Assembly (NCBI GenBank): GCA_016081115.2
Contig: CM071930.1
Location: 25,311,641 to 25,375,640, forward strand
Length of the DNA: 64,000 nucleotides
Direction of reading: 5' to 3'
DNA from: Rehmannia glutinosa
Lineage: Eukaryota; Streptophyta; Magnoliopsida; Lamiales; Orobanchaceae
Shown in pieces: positions 34,897 to 45,973 of the stretch; within the stretch, counting starts at the first letter, position 1; each line of letters opens with the position of its first letter. Below the pieces are notes generated by a model. The model worked only from the letters and a program-made list of their open reading frames with translations. It had not been told where the DNA came from and did no database searches. A program made the position numbers and the translations under genes.

Positions 34897-36373
34897 TTAA
34901 ATGGGGAGATACGGGTTACCAATTACGCCATTTTCATGGGTTGTGCCATTCCCATTGTTGATGATATCTTCCCCTTGAGAAGTCACTTTGTTGATGATGA
35001 CTTCTTTGATTACTCCATTTTCAAGGTTTGTTGCCTTCCCATTGTTGAAAGTCTCTTCTTCTTTGAAAATCATCTTGTTGATGATGTCTTTGCCATTTCC
35101 AAGGATTGTGTTCTTCCCATTTTTGATTATATCCTTTTCTTGGAAATTGGCTTTGTCGAAAATAGTTTCTCCTTCTTTGATCAAATGAAACAGTCATTTG
35201 ATGTCTTCTTGGCGGTATAAATTTTCTTCGATCATTATTTCACGGGTACCTAATATGACTTGTTTTGTGGTACCCTCATGTGTTTGGGTCCTTTGGGATT
35301 AGTCCCGAGACTTTTAGGTCTCCAACAATAATTAGAGCTATTTCTAGCCCGACAAGTATTTACCGTATGACCCTTTTTACCGCAATAAAAGCATGTAATA
35401 ATTCTAGGAGCATAATGACCAACGTGCTTAGAGACTTGATTTTTTTTCATGTGATTGACACCCTTAGGCTTATGATCAAGTTCTAGTTTCAATTATCACA
35501 ACAATCAACAATATTGGTTATTCTATCGGTACTCAAGTTGGATTTAGATAAATCATTTTTCAAGCAATTTATATCCTCAACAAGAGTACTATTTTCTTTC
35601 TCAAGGTTTCTAACCTTGTCAAGAGTGGTGGTGTGAGCACATGATAGTGATTCATAGGAAGTAAATAAACTATCCTTATCATTTTTCAAAACAATGAATT
35701 CCTTTTTCAAATTTTTGTATTTAACAAGTAAGTTTTGGAATTCATCTTGTAGCTCATCATAATCATTTTGCAAATCACTATATTCATTTTGCAATTCATT
35801 ATCATAAGAAGTAGAGGGTTTAGAACTTACCTCGTTTTTTCTTCGATGCCCATGAGGCATTGTTCAACTTGTTCATCATGGGAGGTTGTAGAAGGCTTAT
35901 CCCATGTTGTTGGATTTGATGTTGTATCCGTTTGTGAAGTAGATGCTTTTGAGTTGCTCCTTTCATTTGCATATACTTCATAGATGGCTTCTAATTTTTG
36001 CCATACTTCATGTGCCGATCGAATACCTACAACATGATCAAATTCCAAAGTGGTAAGTGAACAATGTAAAATATTAAGAGCTTTACCATTTAAGGAGATG
36101 ATTTTCTTCTCTTCATCATTGAGATTTTTGAAGCCTTTTGAGGTGTGTGGTGTATCTTTCATCGGAATGGATTCTCCATTAATGACGGTGTTCCAAATGT
36201 CGAACCCGCAACCTTGTAAATAGCATTCCATTCTTTCTTTCCAAAATATAAAATTTTTGGAATCAAACCGAGGTGGCTTGGTGGTGGAGGTGCCGGAAAG
36301 ATGAGCTTCATTTGTAGCCGACGATCGTTTCTCTTCACTCGCGATGTGAAACGAGCTTTCCAAAGAGTTTGGA
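34897..36373 (-). pseudogene. Copia gag of E3, frameshifted
   Basis: Pieces in order are 36513-35827 (FWKERMECYLQGCG, SAHEVWQKLEAIYEVYAN), 35860-35489 (coiled coil KYKNLKKEFIVLKNDKDSL), 35492-35250 (CFYCGKKGHTVNTC zinc knuckle) and 35184-34897 (Asn/Gly-rich repeats such as GKDIINK, NGNGTTHENGVIGN). At least three frame changes separate them. The open frame continues through the primer site into the LTR, as in E1 and E2, and lacks the ATG of E4. Confidence 0.8.
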
Positions 36374-36385
36374 TCTGATACCACT

Positions 36386-37827
36386 TGTAAGTCCAAGCGG
36401 CTACGATAATCTAGAGGGGGGGTGAATAGATTATCTCCATCTTTTGGATTTTGCCCTCTTTTTCGAAGTGAATGCTCAAACACAAAAATAAAGGTGCGGA
36501 ATGTAAACAACACACGTCGATTTAAAGAGGTTCAACCCACCTAGGGCCTAATCCTCTACCACCCCAGTATATCCGGGATGGATTTCAAAAAGAAAAAGAA
36601 TTTTATTAATTACCAAAATTAATACAAATTCAACTTACAACACCTTGAAGAGCACCACACTCTTCTTCAACACCACCTTTGGAGATTACCACAATCTCCC
36701 TTCAACGGCACCTTGTGAAGATTACCACAATCTTCAACCTTGAAGAATACCAAATTCTTCAACACCTCAATAAGAAGATCACCACAATCTTCTTCACCTA
36801 TCACCTAGATCATCCAAGTGTGTTCTTACCACAAGAACACTCACAAGGATATCTTGTGTTTGAATGATAACAAAAAATCAAGATTACAACTCAATAATGA
36901 ATAATACAATTTGAGTGCAAGGTGTAATCAAGAATAGCCTAGACCTCAAGGATGTGAAAGTGATAAGCTAGGCAAATTTACAACAAGAATAATAACAATG
37001 AAAGACCAAGTATTTGCTTGAAGTGTATCTTGTTGTGTTGTATCTCAATTGTTATCTTGGTTGCTCCAAAACTTCCTCTATTTATAGGAGATGATTGATC
37101 AAGCATAGGCTCCTCTTGGGGATTGAAAATCTACAGAAAAATACAATTAAAATCAAGAATATAGTGTTAGAAATCAATCCCACAATTTAAGGAAATGTGT
37201 TTCTTTGTCAAACGGTCATATTTTTTTTGTCAATACAGGGCGACGGCCGCATTTAAATAAGAGAAATAAGAACACTTTGAAAAATTCAATAGGGCGATCG
37301 GTCGACATAGGCTTCGACCGGTCGACCCCTGTCTCAACCGGTCCCCCTAATTAAAAAGACGAAGAGATTTTGTTCTGTTTCAATGCCAAACATGCAGGTA
37401 CCGGTCGACGCCCAGGGCGACCAGTCGACCTGCTTATTTTTACGTCCGTCTCATTTTCTGTTTCTAAAAACATCTTCAGGTACGGGTTGCCCTATAGGGC
37501 GACCGGTCGACCACGAGACAGAAATGTTGTCCAATTTTTGTCAAAAATAAAACTCAAGAAATACTCTGAAAATTCAGTAAAAACATTATAAACTAATCGG
37601 GAGTATTTAGACAACATTTGAAAATCTTGTTATAGGAGTAAAAACCCATTGATATAAAATCATTAAAAGTGTTGTCCAATTTATATCGAAAATAAACTTG
37701 TAGAAATACTCCGGAAAATATTAAAACCATTTTAAATCATTTAGGAGTATTTGGACAACCTTTAAAAAACATTGTTTTGGTATAAAAACAAAATCATCAA
37801 AATCATGATAAAATCATTTATCAAACA
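36386..37827 (-). repeat. 5' LTR of E3 (1442 bp)
   Basis: In - strand order: U3 with GACCGGTC cluster (37240-37512), TATA box 37079-37086, hairpin array 36647-36859, and end ..CTTACA next to the primer site. It is the cleanest LTR of the family in this window. Confidence 0.92.
36647..36859 (-). other. Hairpin array in the LTR leader (E3), clearest copy
   Basis: Seven inverted repeats in 213 bp. They are GAAGAG/CTCTTC (36647-36665), GGAGAT/ATCTCC (36681-36699), GAAGAT/ATCTTC (36717-36735), TTGAAGAAT/ATTCTTCAA (36740-36762), AAGAAGAT/ATCTTCTT (36772-36794), GTGTTCT/AGAACAC (36820-36840) and CACAAG/CTTGTG (36843-36859). The first six have loops CACCACA, TACCACA or ACCAA. All stems listed pair without mismatch. 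Expected position in the RNA is about 190-400 nt from the start and upstream of the primer site. Confidence 0.88.
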
Positions 37828-37832
37828 GATCT

Positions 37833-40010
37833 TTGGTATACTTTGATTGAGATATGTAAATGCCTTCTTGACATTGTTTGATTTGAAGTTCAAGGAAGAA
37901 ATTTAGTTCTCCCATCATACTCATCTCAAATTCACCTTGCATCAACTTTGAAAATTTCTTGTACAAAAATTCATTAGTAGCACCAAATATAATATCATCA
38001 ACATAAATTTGAACAAATAGACTATCTTTCCCGTTTTCAAAAAACAAATAGAGTAGTATCAACTTTACCTCTTGTAAAATTATTTTGTAAAAGAAATGAA
38101 CTAAGTCTATCATACCAAGCTCGGGGTGCTTATTGTAAACCATATAAAGTTTTTTTGAGTTTATAGATATCATTTGGTCTAGAAAATTTCTCGAACCCCG
38201 GAGGTTGTTTAACATAGACTTCTTCTTGAATAAAACCATTTAGAAAAACGGATTTAACATCCATTTGGTAAAATTTGAAATTTTCGAAACAAGAATAAGC
38301 AAGTAAGATACGAATAGCTTCTAAATGTGCTACAGGTGCAAAAGTTTCATCATAGTCAATACCTTCTTCTTGGCAATAACTTGAGCTACTAACCTTGCTT
38401 TATTTCGGATAATATTGCTTTGATTGTCTAGCTTATTTCGGAATGCCCATTTTGTTCTGATGATAGTTTGTGATGGAGGACAAGACACAAGTTCCCAAAA
38501 AATCATTCCTTTCAAATTGATTAAGCTCTTCTTGTATCTCTATAAACCAATCTTCATCTTCAATGGCTTCCTTAGCATTCTTTGGCTCTTTTTGAGATAT
38601 AAGAGCTTTTTTGGCAAATGTCCTTCTAGTCATTACCTTGTCAAGTGGATCCTCAATTATAAGATCTTTTGGATGATCTTCTTTGAATTTTAGGGCTACG
38701 GGAAGATCCGAGGTATCACCCTTATCCTTTTGTTGAACATTTGTGATAGAAGGTTGATTATTTGGAATAATGTCCAACTTCATCTTCTTCATCACTTCGG
38801 TATTCTTTCCACGCCGGAGGCTTCATTGAATTTGATGTTAATTGACTCTTCATCCACTAAGCTTGTTTTGTTATAAACCCGGTATGCTTTACCCTTAGTC
38901 GAATACCCCATAAAAATTCCTTCATCGACCTTATATCCAATTGATCCTTAGTGTTCAAAATAAAACACTTGCAACCAAATATTTTGAAGTAACTAATATT
39001 TGGTGTTCTTCCTTTCCAAAGCTTATAAGGTGTTTTGTTCAACTTCGGGCGAAGATATACCCGATTTATGACATAGCAAGCGGTGTGAACGGCGTCGGCC
39101 CAAAAGTACTTTGGAAGAGAAAACTCATTTAGCATAAACCAACACATCTCTTGTAAAGTTCGATTTTTCCTTTTGGCCACATCATTTTGTTGAGGAGTTC
39201 TCGGAGCCAAAAAATTATGTGTATATCCCTTAGTTTCACATAATACTCTAAATTCACCTCCTAGATCATTTCTTATGGCTTTGATATTATCCTTTTTTTT
39301 TAATTTTCTATAAGTCTACACAACTTAACAAACTCATAAGAGGCATCACTTTTATTTGCAAGAAAAATAACCGAAGTATATCTAGAAAAATCATCAATTA
39401 TGACAAAAGTATAATGTTTTCCACTTAGACCGGCCGTGCCAATATCCCCATACAAATCTAGATGAAGAAGTTGTCGAGGTTTGGTTGTAGAAATTTCATC
39501 TTTGGGCTTAAAACTATTCTTAACTAATTTGTTCATTTGACAAGTGTCACATAAGCCAAGATTTTCAAAATTTAATTTGGGTAGTCCTTTGACATGTTGA
39601 TTTTTGTAAATATTTTGCAAACTTTTGTATCCAACATGTTCAAGTCGCCTATGCTATAAATTAGTTAAATCATTATTGGCGACAAGACATGAAATATTTT
39701 GACTAACCAAATTAATTGTAAAATTTTTGTAAAGATTGCATTTTCTACTAGCTTCACAAATAGTTTTACCATTTTTGAGAATAAGACATTTTTTATTGAA
39801 AAGAACATCATATTCTAAATCACCTAATTGGCTAATACATATCAAATTAAACTTAAGTTCATCTACTAATAAAACATTATGAAGAAGGAAAGAAGAATTA
39901 CCAATGTCTCCATCGCCAAAGATTTTGCCCTTCCCATTTCCGAACATGACCATTCCTTCTTCTTGGAGGTTGATGTTAGTAAAAAGTTATTCTCTTCCGG
40001 TCATATGACG
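37833..40010 (-). pseudogene. E4 pol: protease, integrase and reverse transcriptase, broken frames
   Basis: Right to left: a protease-like active site with VDNRCSRHMTG, where the family has DSG (near 39995-40040), and a linker (MVMFGNGKGKIFGDGDIGNS..VLLVDELKFNLICISQL, 39953-39654). Then a GAG-pre-integrase segment (GLCDTCQMNKLVKNSF) with the integrase start (LLHLDLYGDIGTAGLSGKHY, 39620-39300), and integrase (APRTPQQNDVAKRKNRTLQEM, 39210-38857). Then a variable linker (38795-38433) and RT (38515-37814) with QIYVDDIIFGATNE; YVDD is at 37994-38005. These words are typical of SIRE/Maximus Copia. Five or more frame changes make it non-functional. Confidence 0.85.
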
Positions 40011-40797
40011 TGAACATCTGTTGTCCACGAGCCATTTTGAATCCTCCATAATTGTGATTTCTCCTAGTACCTACAAATAAATTATTTTTAGATACCCTAG
40101 AGTTTTGGGGTCCATAGGGGTTAGCATTGATTCCTTTGGGTCTCCAAAAATGACTATTGTTATTCTAATCCTACAAGTACTAGCAAGATGTCCATTTTTG
40201 CCACAGTAAAAATAAGTAATAATTTTAGGACTACTAGCACGTATAAAAGTCGGAGCTTGGTTTTTTTTTTTTTTGAATTGGTTTGAAAAGGTTTGTAACC
40301 AAGTCCTAATTTAGAATGCTAACTTCGTTGTACACCAAGAATTTTTGTGACCTTATCGGTAATCAAGCTAAAACGTTGCACATCTTTTCTCAAATTTTCT
40401 ACTTCTTTTGTGAGCATTTATTTTTCGGAATCAAGAGTTTTGGTTTTGGAAAGAGTAATAGTATGAGCATGATTAAGAGATTCATAAGAAGCAAATAACT
40501 TATCTTTCTCTAATTTTAACTCTTTAAAATCATTTTTCTAACTCTTGTATTTACAAATCATATCTCTAAATTCATTTGTCAATTCATCATAATCTCCTTG
40601 AAGTTCATCAATTAAAGAGGAAGAAGAAGAGTTAGAGTGTACTTCATTATTTTCATCGTCTATGGCCGTAAGTCCTTGTTCAACTTCTTATTCATCATCG
40701 AACGTTGCAAGTAGCTCGTCCCATGTTTTGACATCCGCATTCAAGACCTTCTTTTTCGAAAAGAATTTTTTCTTCTTTTGTTCCTTCTCCACATTTT
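40011..40797 (-). pseudogene. E4 gag C-terminal half
   Basis: A zinc-knuckle remnant, with the first Cys changed to an aromatic residue, lies near 40180-40215. Upstream of it are coiled-coil-like text and Ser/Glu-rich text (about 40420-40670). It is interrupted at 40802 by the solo LTR and resumes at 43290. Confidence 0.7.
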
Positions 40798-41581
40798 GGG
40801 ACTGTAACGACCCGGATTTTTTATGCCTTAATAAGAATTTTATTAATTATGTTATTAGTTTATTTTACGGAATGATAACGGAGAATTAGAAATTTATTAA
40901 TGATTTTACTAGATAGTTAATTTATTAAATTATGGATAATAAAATAGTAATTTTAATTGGATTATGATCTATTTAATTTGGGCCTTATCATGAATAATTG
41001 GACTTTTAATTAGTTTAAATTATTAAGTCAGGCCCATAAGCTCTTTTTATTACTAATGGATTAATAAATAAGCCCATATACTCTAAACCTAGCCCAAATA
41101 GGAGTAGGTTAAAACACAGATATAAGGCACGTAAAACACACACTTTGGGAACACAAAGAAGACGCCTAAGGAAGAGAAAAAAACGGCGCAGAAAAAAAAA
41201 GAAAGAAAAAAAGAGAAGAAAGAGAAGTGATGTTCTAGTTGATTCGATAGATGCCTGAGAAGAATTTATAACCCCTTAATTGAACAGGCAAGTAATCTCT
41301 CTAGATTTTCAGGTAGATTCAAGCTTTTTGTCCGAGTATTAATAAGTTTTCATGTGTATATGTTAGATGGATTAATTCTGATTTTTGCTATGGCCCGTGT
41401 ATTTTACTAATGTGCTGAAACTGTGCGTGTATACTAAGTTTGAGTTCCCTGATGCAATATCCACCAAATCCATATACTTATTTTTAAATAATTGTCGTTA
41501 ATAATGTTTGTCCAGAAGTCTTATTCATTTACTTTGTGAGAATTCATACAAAACAAAAAGGAAGAGAAGTTAAGTTCATGC

Positions 41582-41625
<44 letters not shown>

Positions 41626-41846
41626 TCGACCTATTGACAGAAGCACCCAAATTTGAACTATTCTAGACATGAAGATGGTCAAACAATTTGTTTCAAATAT
41701 AATCCTATTGGTTAGATTCCCTATAGCTACAATGGTGTACGTTCAATATTATTTGGAGAATGAACAATTTTAAGCATATCCGTTTAATTCGTTAAGAAAG
41801 AAATTCGTTCGAGTTATTAATAGGGTTAGGTAATTTAATATGAGTA

Positions 41847-42190
41847 AATGAATATAGGGTTTTCTCCTAACCAATTGAATGTAGGGTTTTCCATTGATTA
41901 ATTGAACATAGGGTTTATCCCTAACTAATTGAATGTAGGGTTTCCCTTGACTAATTGAATGTAGGGTTTTCCCTTAACTAATTGAATGTAGGGCTTTCCC
42001 TTGACTAATTGAATGTAGGGCTTTCCATTGACTAATTGAATGTAGAGTTTTCCCTTGATTAATTGAATGTAGGGTTTTCCTTGACTAATTGAATGTAGGG
42101 TTTTCCATTGATTAATTGAATATAGGGTTTCCCATAACTAATTGAATGTAGGATTTTTCCCTAACTAACTAAATATAAGATTTTTTCCCA
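41847..42190. repeat. 27-bp minisatellite with telo-box-like words in the solo LTR
   Basis: About 13 units of the type GACTAATTGAATGTAGGG followed by TTTTCCCTT. Most units contain TAGGGTTT, the reverse complement of the plant telo-box AAACCCTA. A few carry TAGGGCTT. Confidence 0.85.
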
Positions 42191-42393
42191 AATCAAGGTT
42201 GAGTACCTTTAATGTAGGTCTATCATTATTTACATGTTTCAAGTCATGTTTACTTTTAATATGTTTACTAATTAATGTGATTTAATTATTATGTTTATGC
42301 TCTTTAAGTTTATGTTTGTATCAATTGAAGTTGCATCACTTAGGTTCATGCATCATGTTAATGTATGTTCATAGCATTTCACGAGCATACAAA

Positions 42394-42597
42394 GTTTAAG
42401 TAAAGTCAAGTTTTAAGGTCTATAATTAATAATGTTTTTTAAGAAATGGGTGCACATTGTTCTATGATGCTGGAGTGAGTGGGAAATGGGCGCGGGTTTA
42501 AGTAAAGTCAAGTTTTAAGGTCTATAATTAATAATGTTTTTTAAGAAATGGGTGCACATTGTTCTATGATGCTGGAGTGAGTGGGAAATGGGCGCGG
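42394..42597. repeat. 102-bp tandem duplication in the solo LTR
   Basis: Two copies (42394-42495 and 42496-42597) that look identical by eye, beginning GTTTAAGTAAAGTC and ending GGGCGCGG. The sameness suggests a recent duplication or an assembly artefact. Confidence 0.85.
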
Positions 42598-43289
42598 GGG
42601 ACCGGTGTTCCGACAATGTGCCGCTTGCGGCTAATGTTAATGTTCAAGGAAAAGGGCCTTCGGGTAAAACAAATGGGAATGGCCTTCGGGCAAAACGAAT
42701 GGAAATGAGCCTTCGGGCAAAATGTTAATCGGGTGTCAAATAACATGGCCCACTGCGACCCTGATTAGAACAATGTGTTACCAAGTGAGCTCGCGTCCTA
42801 AGAACGTTTTATTAAAAGAAAGACAATGTTTAAAGTATGAATGTGAAAGGTTTTTAAGTATAGAAGGTGTAAAGTCTTTCGAGTTAAATGTAAGATAATG
42901 CACTAGGCATGCATTCATGCATGAGGTTACTTGTTGAGCTCCTTTAGCTCATTCCACGAATATTAAAATTTTCAGATGAAAAGGCAGAGAGGAAGGAGAT
43001 GGACGGGCGTGATGATGACTCGGGAACCAGTGTCAATGGAATTTTTATTATTTCAAAGTTTTGACTTTTTAGTTTATTAAATGCCGAATGTCATTTTATT
43101 TTTAGTACGCTTGTTTTTGGACAAGTATTTATTTCAGTTATTAGCCTTTAATTCCGCTGCAAAGTTTTCAAACGAAGTAAGATTTTTAATATTCCATATT
43201 TTTAAGCATTAGTTTAAAGTATTTCTTTTATTTTAATTGCTATTTTCACATTAAAATTCAAGTAAGCTAGAAAGGGCGCTACAGGGACA

Positions 43290-43754
43290 ATCAGTGATAA
43301 AGTGTCGGATTTCCCGCATTTAAAGCAAGAATTGTCTCTTGCCTTATTTTTATTTACGAATTTGGCAAATTTTCAAACTAAGTTCCTCATCATCCTCATT
43401 ACTAGCATAATAAGAATTATTTGAAGTAGATGCTAGGCCTTTAGGAATAGAATACATACCCGGTTGAGAGGTGGATGGTTTGGAATTCTTCCTTTCTTTG
43501 AGATAGACTTCATAAATGAGAAGATTTCCAATAAGCTCATCAAACTTGAGAGTTTCAAGATTTTGAGCTTCCGTAATAGCCGTTACCGTTTTGGACCAAG
43601 AACCGGGAAGAGCATTTAAAACTTTGGTTACCTTGTCTTCTTCGGAGATGACCTTTCTGAGCGCCAATAGAGGATTGATTATGTTGTCGAGCCTTTCCGC
43701 CATTTTTGAAATTCTTTCACCTTCGACCATTATGAAGTTTTCGTTCGTAGCCAT
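43290..43754 (-). pseudogene. E4 gag N-terminal half with its start codon
   Basis: Frame 43817-43350 contains MATNENFIMVEGE at 43754, then ERISKMAERLDNIINPLLAL and LPGSWSKTVTAITEAQNLETLKFDELIGNLLIYEVYLKERKN, the UBN2-type Copia gag core. The ATG lies about 50 nt downstream of the primer site (43807-43816) and has a good context (CCATGG). This start is changed in E1-E3. The C-terminal half lies across the solo LTR. Confidence 0.82.
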
Positions 43755-43818
43755 GGATCTTTCCTCTTTACTCGTAATGAGAAACGATCTTGCCAAAGAG
43801 TTTGGCTTTGATACCACT

Positions 43819-44475
43819 TGTTAGTCCAAATAGCTATAAAAATCTAGAGGGGGGGTGAATAGATTTTCCTGGTTTTTCTATTTATGCCCTCTTTTTCGAA
43901 TATGAAGATGGTGAAGAACTAGAAGTGCAAAAATAAATCAACACACAATGATTTATAGTGCTTCAACCCACCTAGGGCCTACGTGCACTACCACCCGGTA
44001 TGTCCGAATTAGTTTTCGAAAAGGAAAAATTTTATTGATACCAAGCAAATACAACCTTTACCTTGAAGAGCACCACACTCTTCTTACAACACCAACTTAG
44101 AAGAGCACTACACTCTTCTCACCTCTATGAAGAGTACCAAACTCGTCAACCCCTATGAATTAACCAAGTGTGTTCTTACCACAAGAACACTCAACAAGTA
44201 TATCTTGTTTAGATGATTTTACAATTACAATCAAGATTACACTTTGGATGAAAAATATTACAACTCAAAAGTGCAAGTGTAATCAAGAACGAAAGTCTAT
44301 CAAGCTAAATATGAAAGTGAAGTGCTACTCTGAATACAACAAGAATATGAAATGAAGACTTAGAGAATTTTTGTTGATTTTCTTGTTGTGTTTTGTAGAT
44401 TGATGTGTTGTATTAATCCTTCAATTTCTTCATCTATTTATAGGAGAGCTTCAAGATTTGAATCGGAACTGTTTG
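43819..44475 (-). repeat. 5' LTR of E4, truncated in U3
   Basis: It starts TGTTAGTCC after the primer site and follows the family LTR through the leader and the TATA box (44435-44442). Similarity then fades within about 40 bp, so most of U3 is lost. It is diverged from the E1-E3 LTRs. A hairpin array lies at 44065-44209. Confidence 0.75.
44065..44209 (-). other. Hairpin array in the diverged E4 LTR
   Basis: GAAGAG/CTCTTC (44065-44083), AGAAGAG/CTCTTCT around CACTACA (44099-44119), GTGTTCT/AGAACAC around TACCACA (44170-44190) and AACAAG/CTTGTT (44193-44209). One unit is disrupted (GAAGAGT..ACTCGTC, about 44129-44147). The last stem differs from the E3 stem CACAAG/CTTGTG at one base pair, changed on both sides. 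Confidence 0.8.
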
Positions 44476-45412
44476 TTTATCTTTTGTTGATTTGTTATTT
44501 TTTTTTAAATGGTTTATCAATTTTTTTTTACAAAAAAAAAAATGAAAAAGACTTGGACTTAATATTCAATTGTACTTAGTATTAATAATAATATTAGACT
44601 GTCTATATATAATATTAGAGTATAGCGGAATCAAATTTCACATAGTTCTCTTATAACATTTGGTTTAAAATATGTCTCATGTAGTTACGAATATAAAATA
44701 TCAAAAAATAATAATTTAACATTTCTATTTTTACAAAAAAATAATAAAAATCATTGGTTTGAACCTTGAAACCGGCGGTTTTAACTTTTGGTTCCACCCA
44801 CGGTTCTAACCATCAGTTCTATGGTTTTTGAGACCAAGGAACTGGAACTAAAATCAGCCTACACGGTTCTGGTTTCGGTTTAGAACCTAGTTTTGGTTCC
44901 ATTTGGCCACCCCTACTTGAGACTTGAATCTTGACCATAAAAGTTAAAAATGTTTTTTCTTTTACAAAACAAAAGTCAAAAAAATCATTGAGGCACTATT
45001 TAGCTAGGTGGCTCATAAGAGAAAGAATTTCTAAGTAAAGTAATATCTTCATATTGATTTTTTAGGGGTCAAGTGAGGAAGAGAACAAGAACATACATAC
45101 TCATATGAGTTCGAATCCATGCTAATTGCCTTGAAATGATAAGCTTCTCCAGACTACCACTGAAAGCACAAATTCGACATTGGGAAAAGAAAATAGTACA
45201 AGAGTCATTTTGGTATTTGTGTCATAAAGTATGTTAAAAGTTTTATCTTAAAAGAGTATAGAACTAAAATAATAAATCCTAAAAATATTTATTGTTCTCT
45301 ATATCTATAAACTAAAATGAAGAGAAAAAAATACTATAGTTATTACAAAACCGAGATATGAATTAATATTGCATCAATATGATTCATTAATTTTTATCAA
45401 GCATATATTAAT
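44476..45412. other. AT-rich sequence between E4 and E6, possible MITE remnant
   Basis: No credible gene. A stretch at about 44755-44915 is rich in GGTTC/GAACC words and ends TTGGCCACCCCTA, which resembles the end of non-autonomous hAT-type elements. I could not find the partner terminus. The rest is AT-rich with no recognised feature. Confidence 0.35.
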
Positions 45413-45417
45413 AGGAT

Positions 45418-45806
45418 TGTAGACACCAAAATAGACATACAAATCCTAGATAAGGAGTCTAAGGAAGAGACGAAATTCTCTCAATTCAAAAAGTTCAAAT
45501 ACAAGGGAATCTACGTTGTTTAAAAACGAATTCATGACGTTCATCACAGATTTGACTCAAGTTATAACATTTAATTTGGGATTGAGCTTTCAAGCCCTCG
45601 AATTAACATTATTAAAAGGAAATTCAACCTCGAAGGATATCAAGTTGCTTATCCACATTCGAAATTTCAAATATTGTTCTCTGAATAGGATAATCAGATG
45701 ATCCATAGAGATTGTAACTTGCATTTTTCTCATTTGATTTATAAATATTCAATTTGTATTACTTTTTCATGTTCATAATTTTATAGATACGAAATTTTAT
45801 GTTACA
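45418..45806 (+). repeat. 5' LTR of E6 (389 bp)
   Basis: It aligns with 54287-54682 throughout, with many substitutions and small indels, so it is an old insertion. It starts TGTAGACACC and ends ..GTTACA. Confidence 0.85.
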
Positions 45807-45973
45807 AACTTTTGGCATGCCCTGTGAGATAATTTATACCTCTCATCCCTCATCTTCACCAAAGTTATTGAAGTATCAAGATGGTCAATTGCAAGATTAC
45901 AATAGTCAAAATTACTAATTAATCAAATTATTCAAATACTGCGAGTGGAAGTCTTGGCGTCATCACAATAAAT

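Larger units (their letters stand above)
30247..37827 (-). mobile_element. E3: Copia element with both LTRs and TSD GATCT, most of pol deleted
   Basis: The left LTR is 30247-31749 and the right LTR 36386-37827. GATCT lies at 30242-30246 and 37828-37832. The 4.6-kb interior has a perfect primer site (36374-36383), gag, an RT/RNase H remnant, a spacer and a polypurine tract (31750-31765). Protease, integrase and the extra ORF are missing. Most of the length difference between the LTRs comes from GC-rich palindromes and hairpin units. The intact ends and TSD make it one of the clearest insertions in the nest. Confidence 0.93.
40803..43284. mobile_element. Solo LTR (2482 bp) of a Gypsy-type element, TSD GGGAC
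   Basis: It starts TGTAACGACCCGG and ends GGCGCTACA, flanked by GGGAC on both sides (40798-40802, 43285-43289). The TGTAACGACCC start resembles the G1 LTR, which suggests a related chromovirus with a longer LTR. No primer site, gag or pol is inside, so I call it a solo LTR left by LTR-LTR recombination. It contains an (AT)n run (41585-41617), a 27-bp minisatellite, a 102-bp tandem duplication and three 'CCTTCGGG' repeats (42655-42727). Confidence 0.85.

Noticed and set aside
41847..42190. Interstitial telomere repeat
   Set aside because: The unit is 27 bp with one TAGGGTTT each, not a run of TTTAGGG, and it lies within LTR boundaries with TSD.
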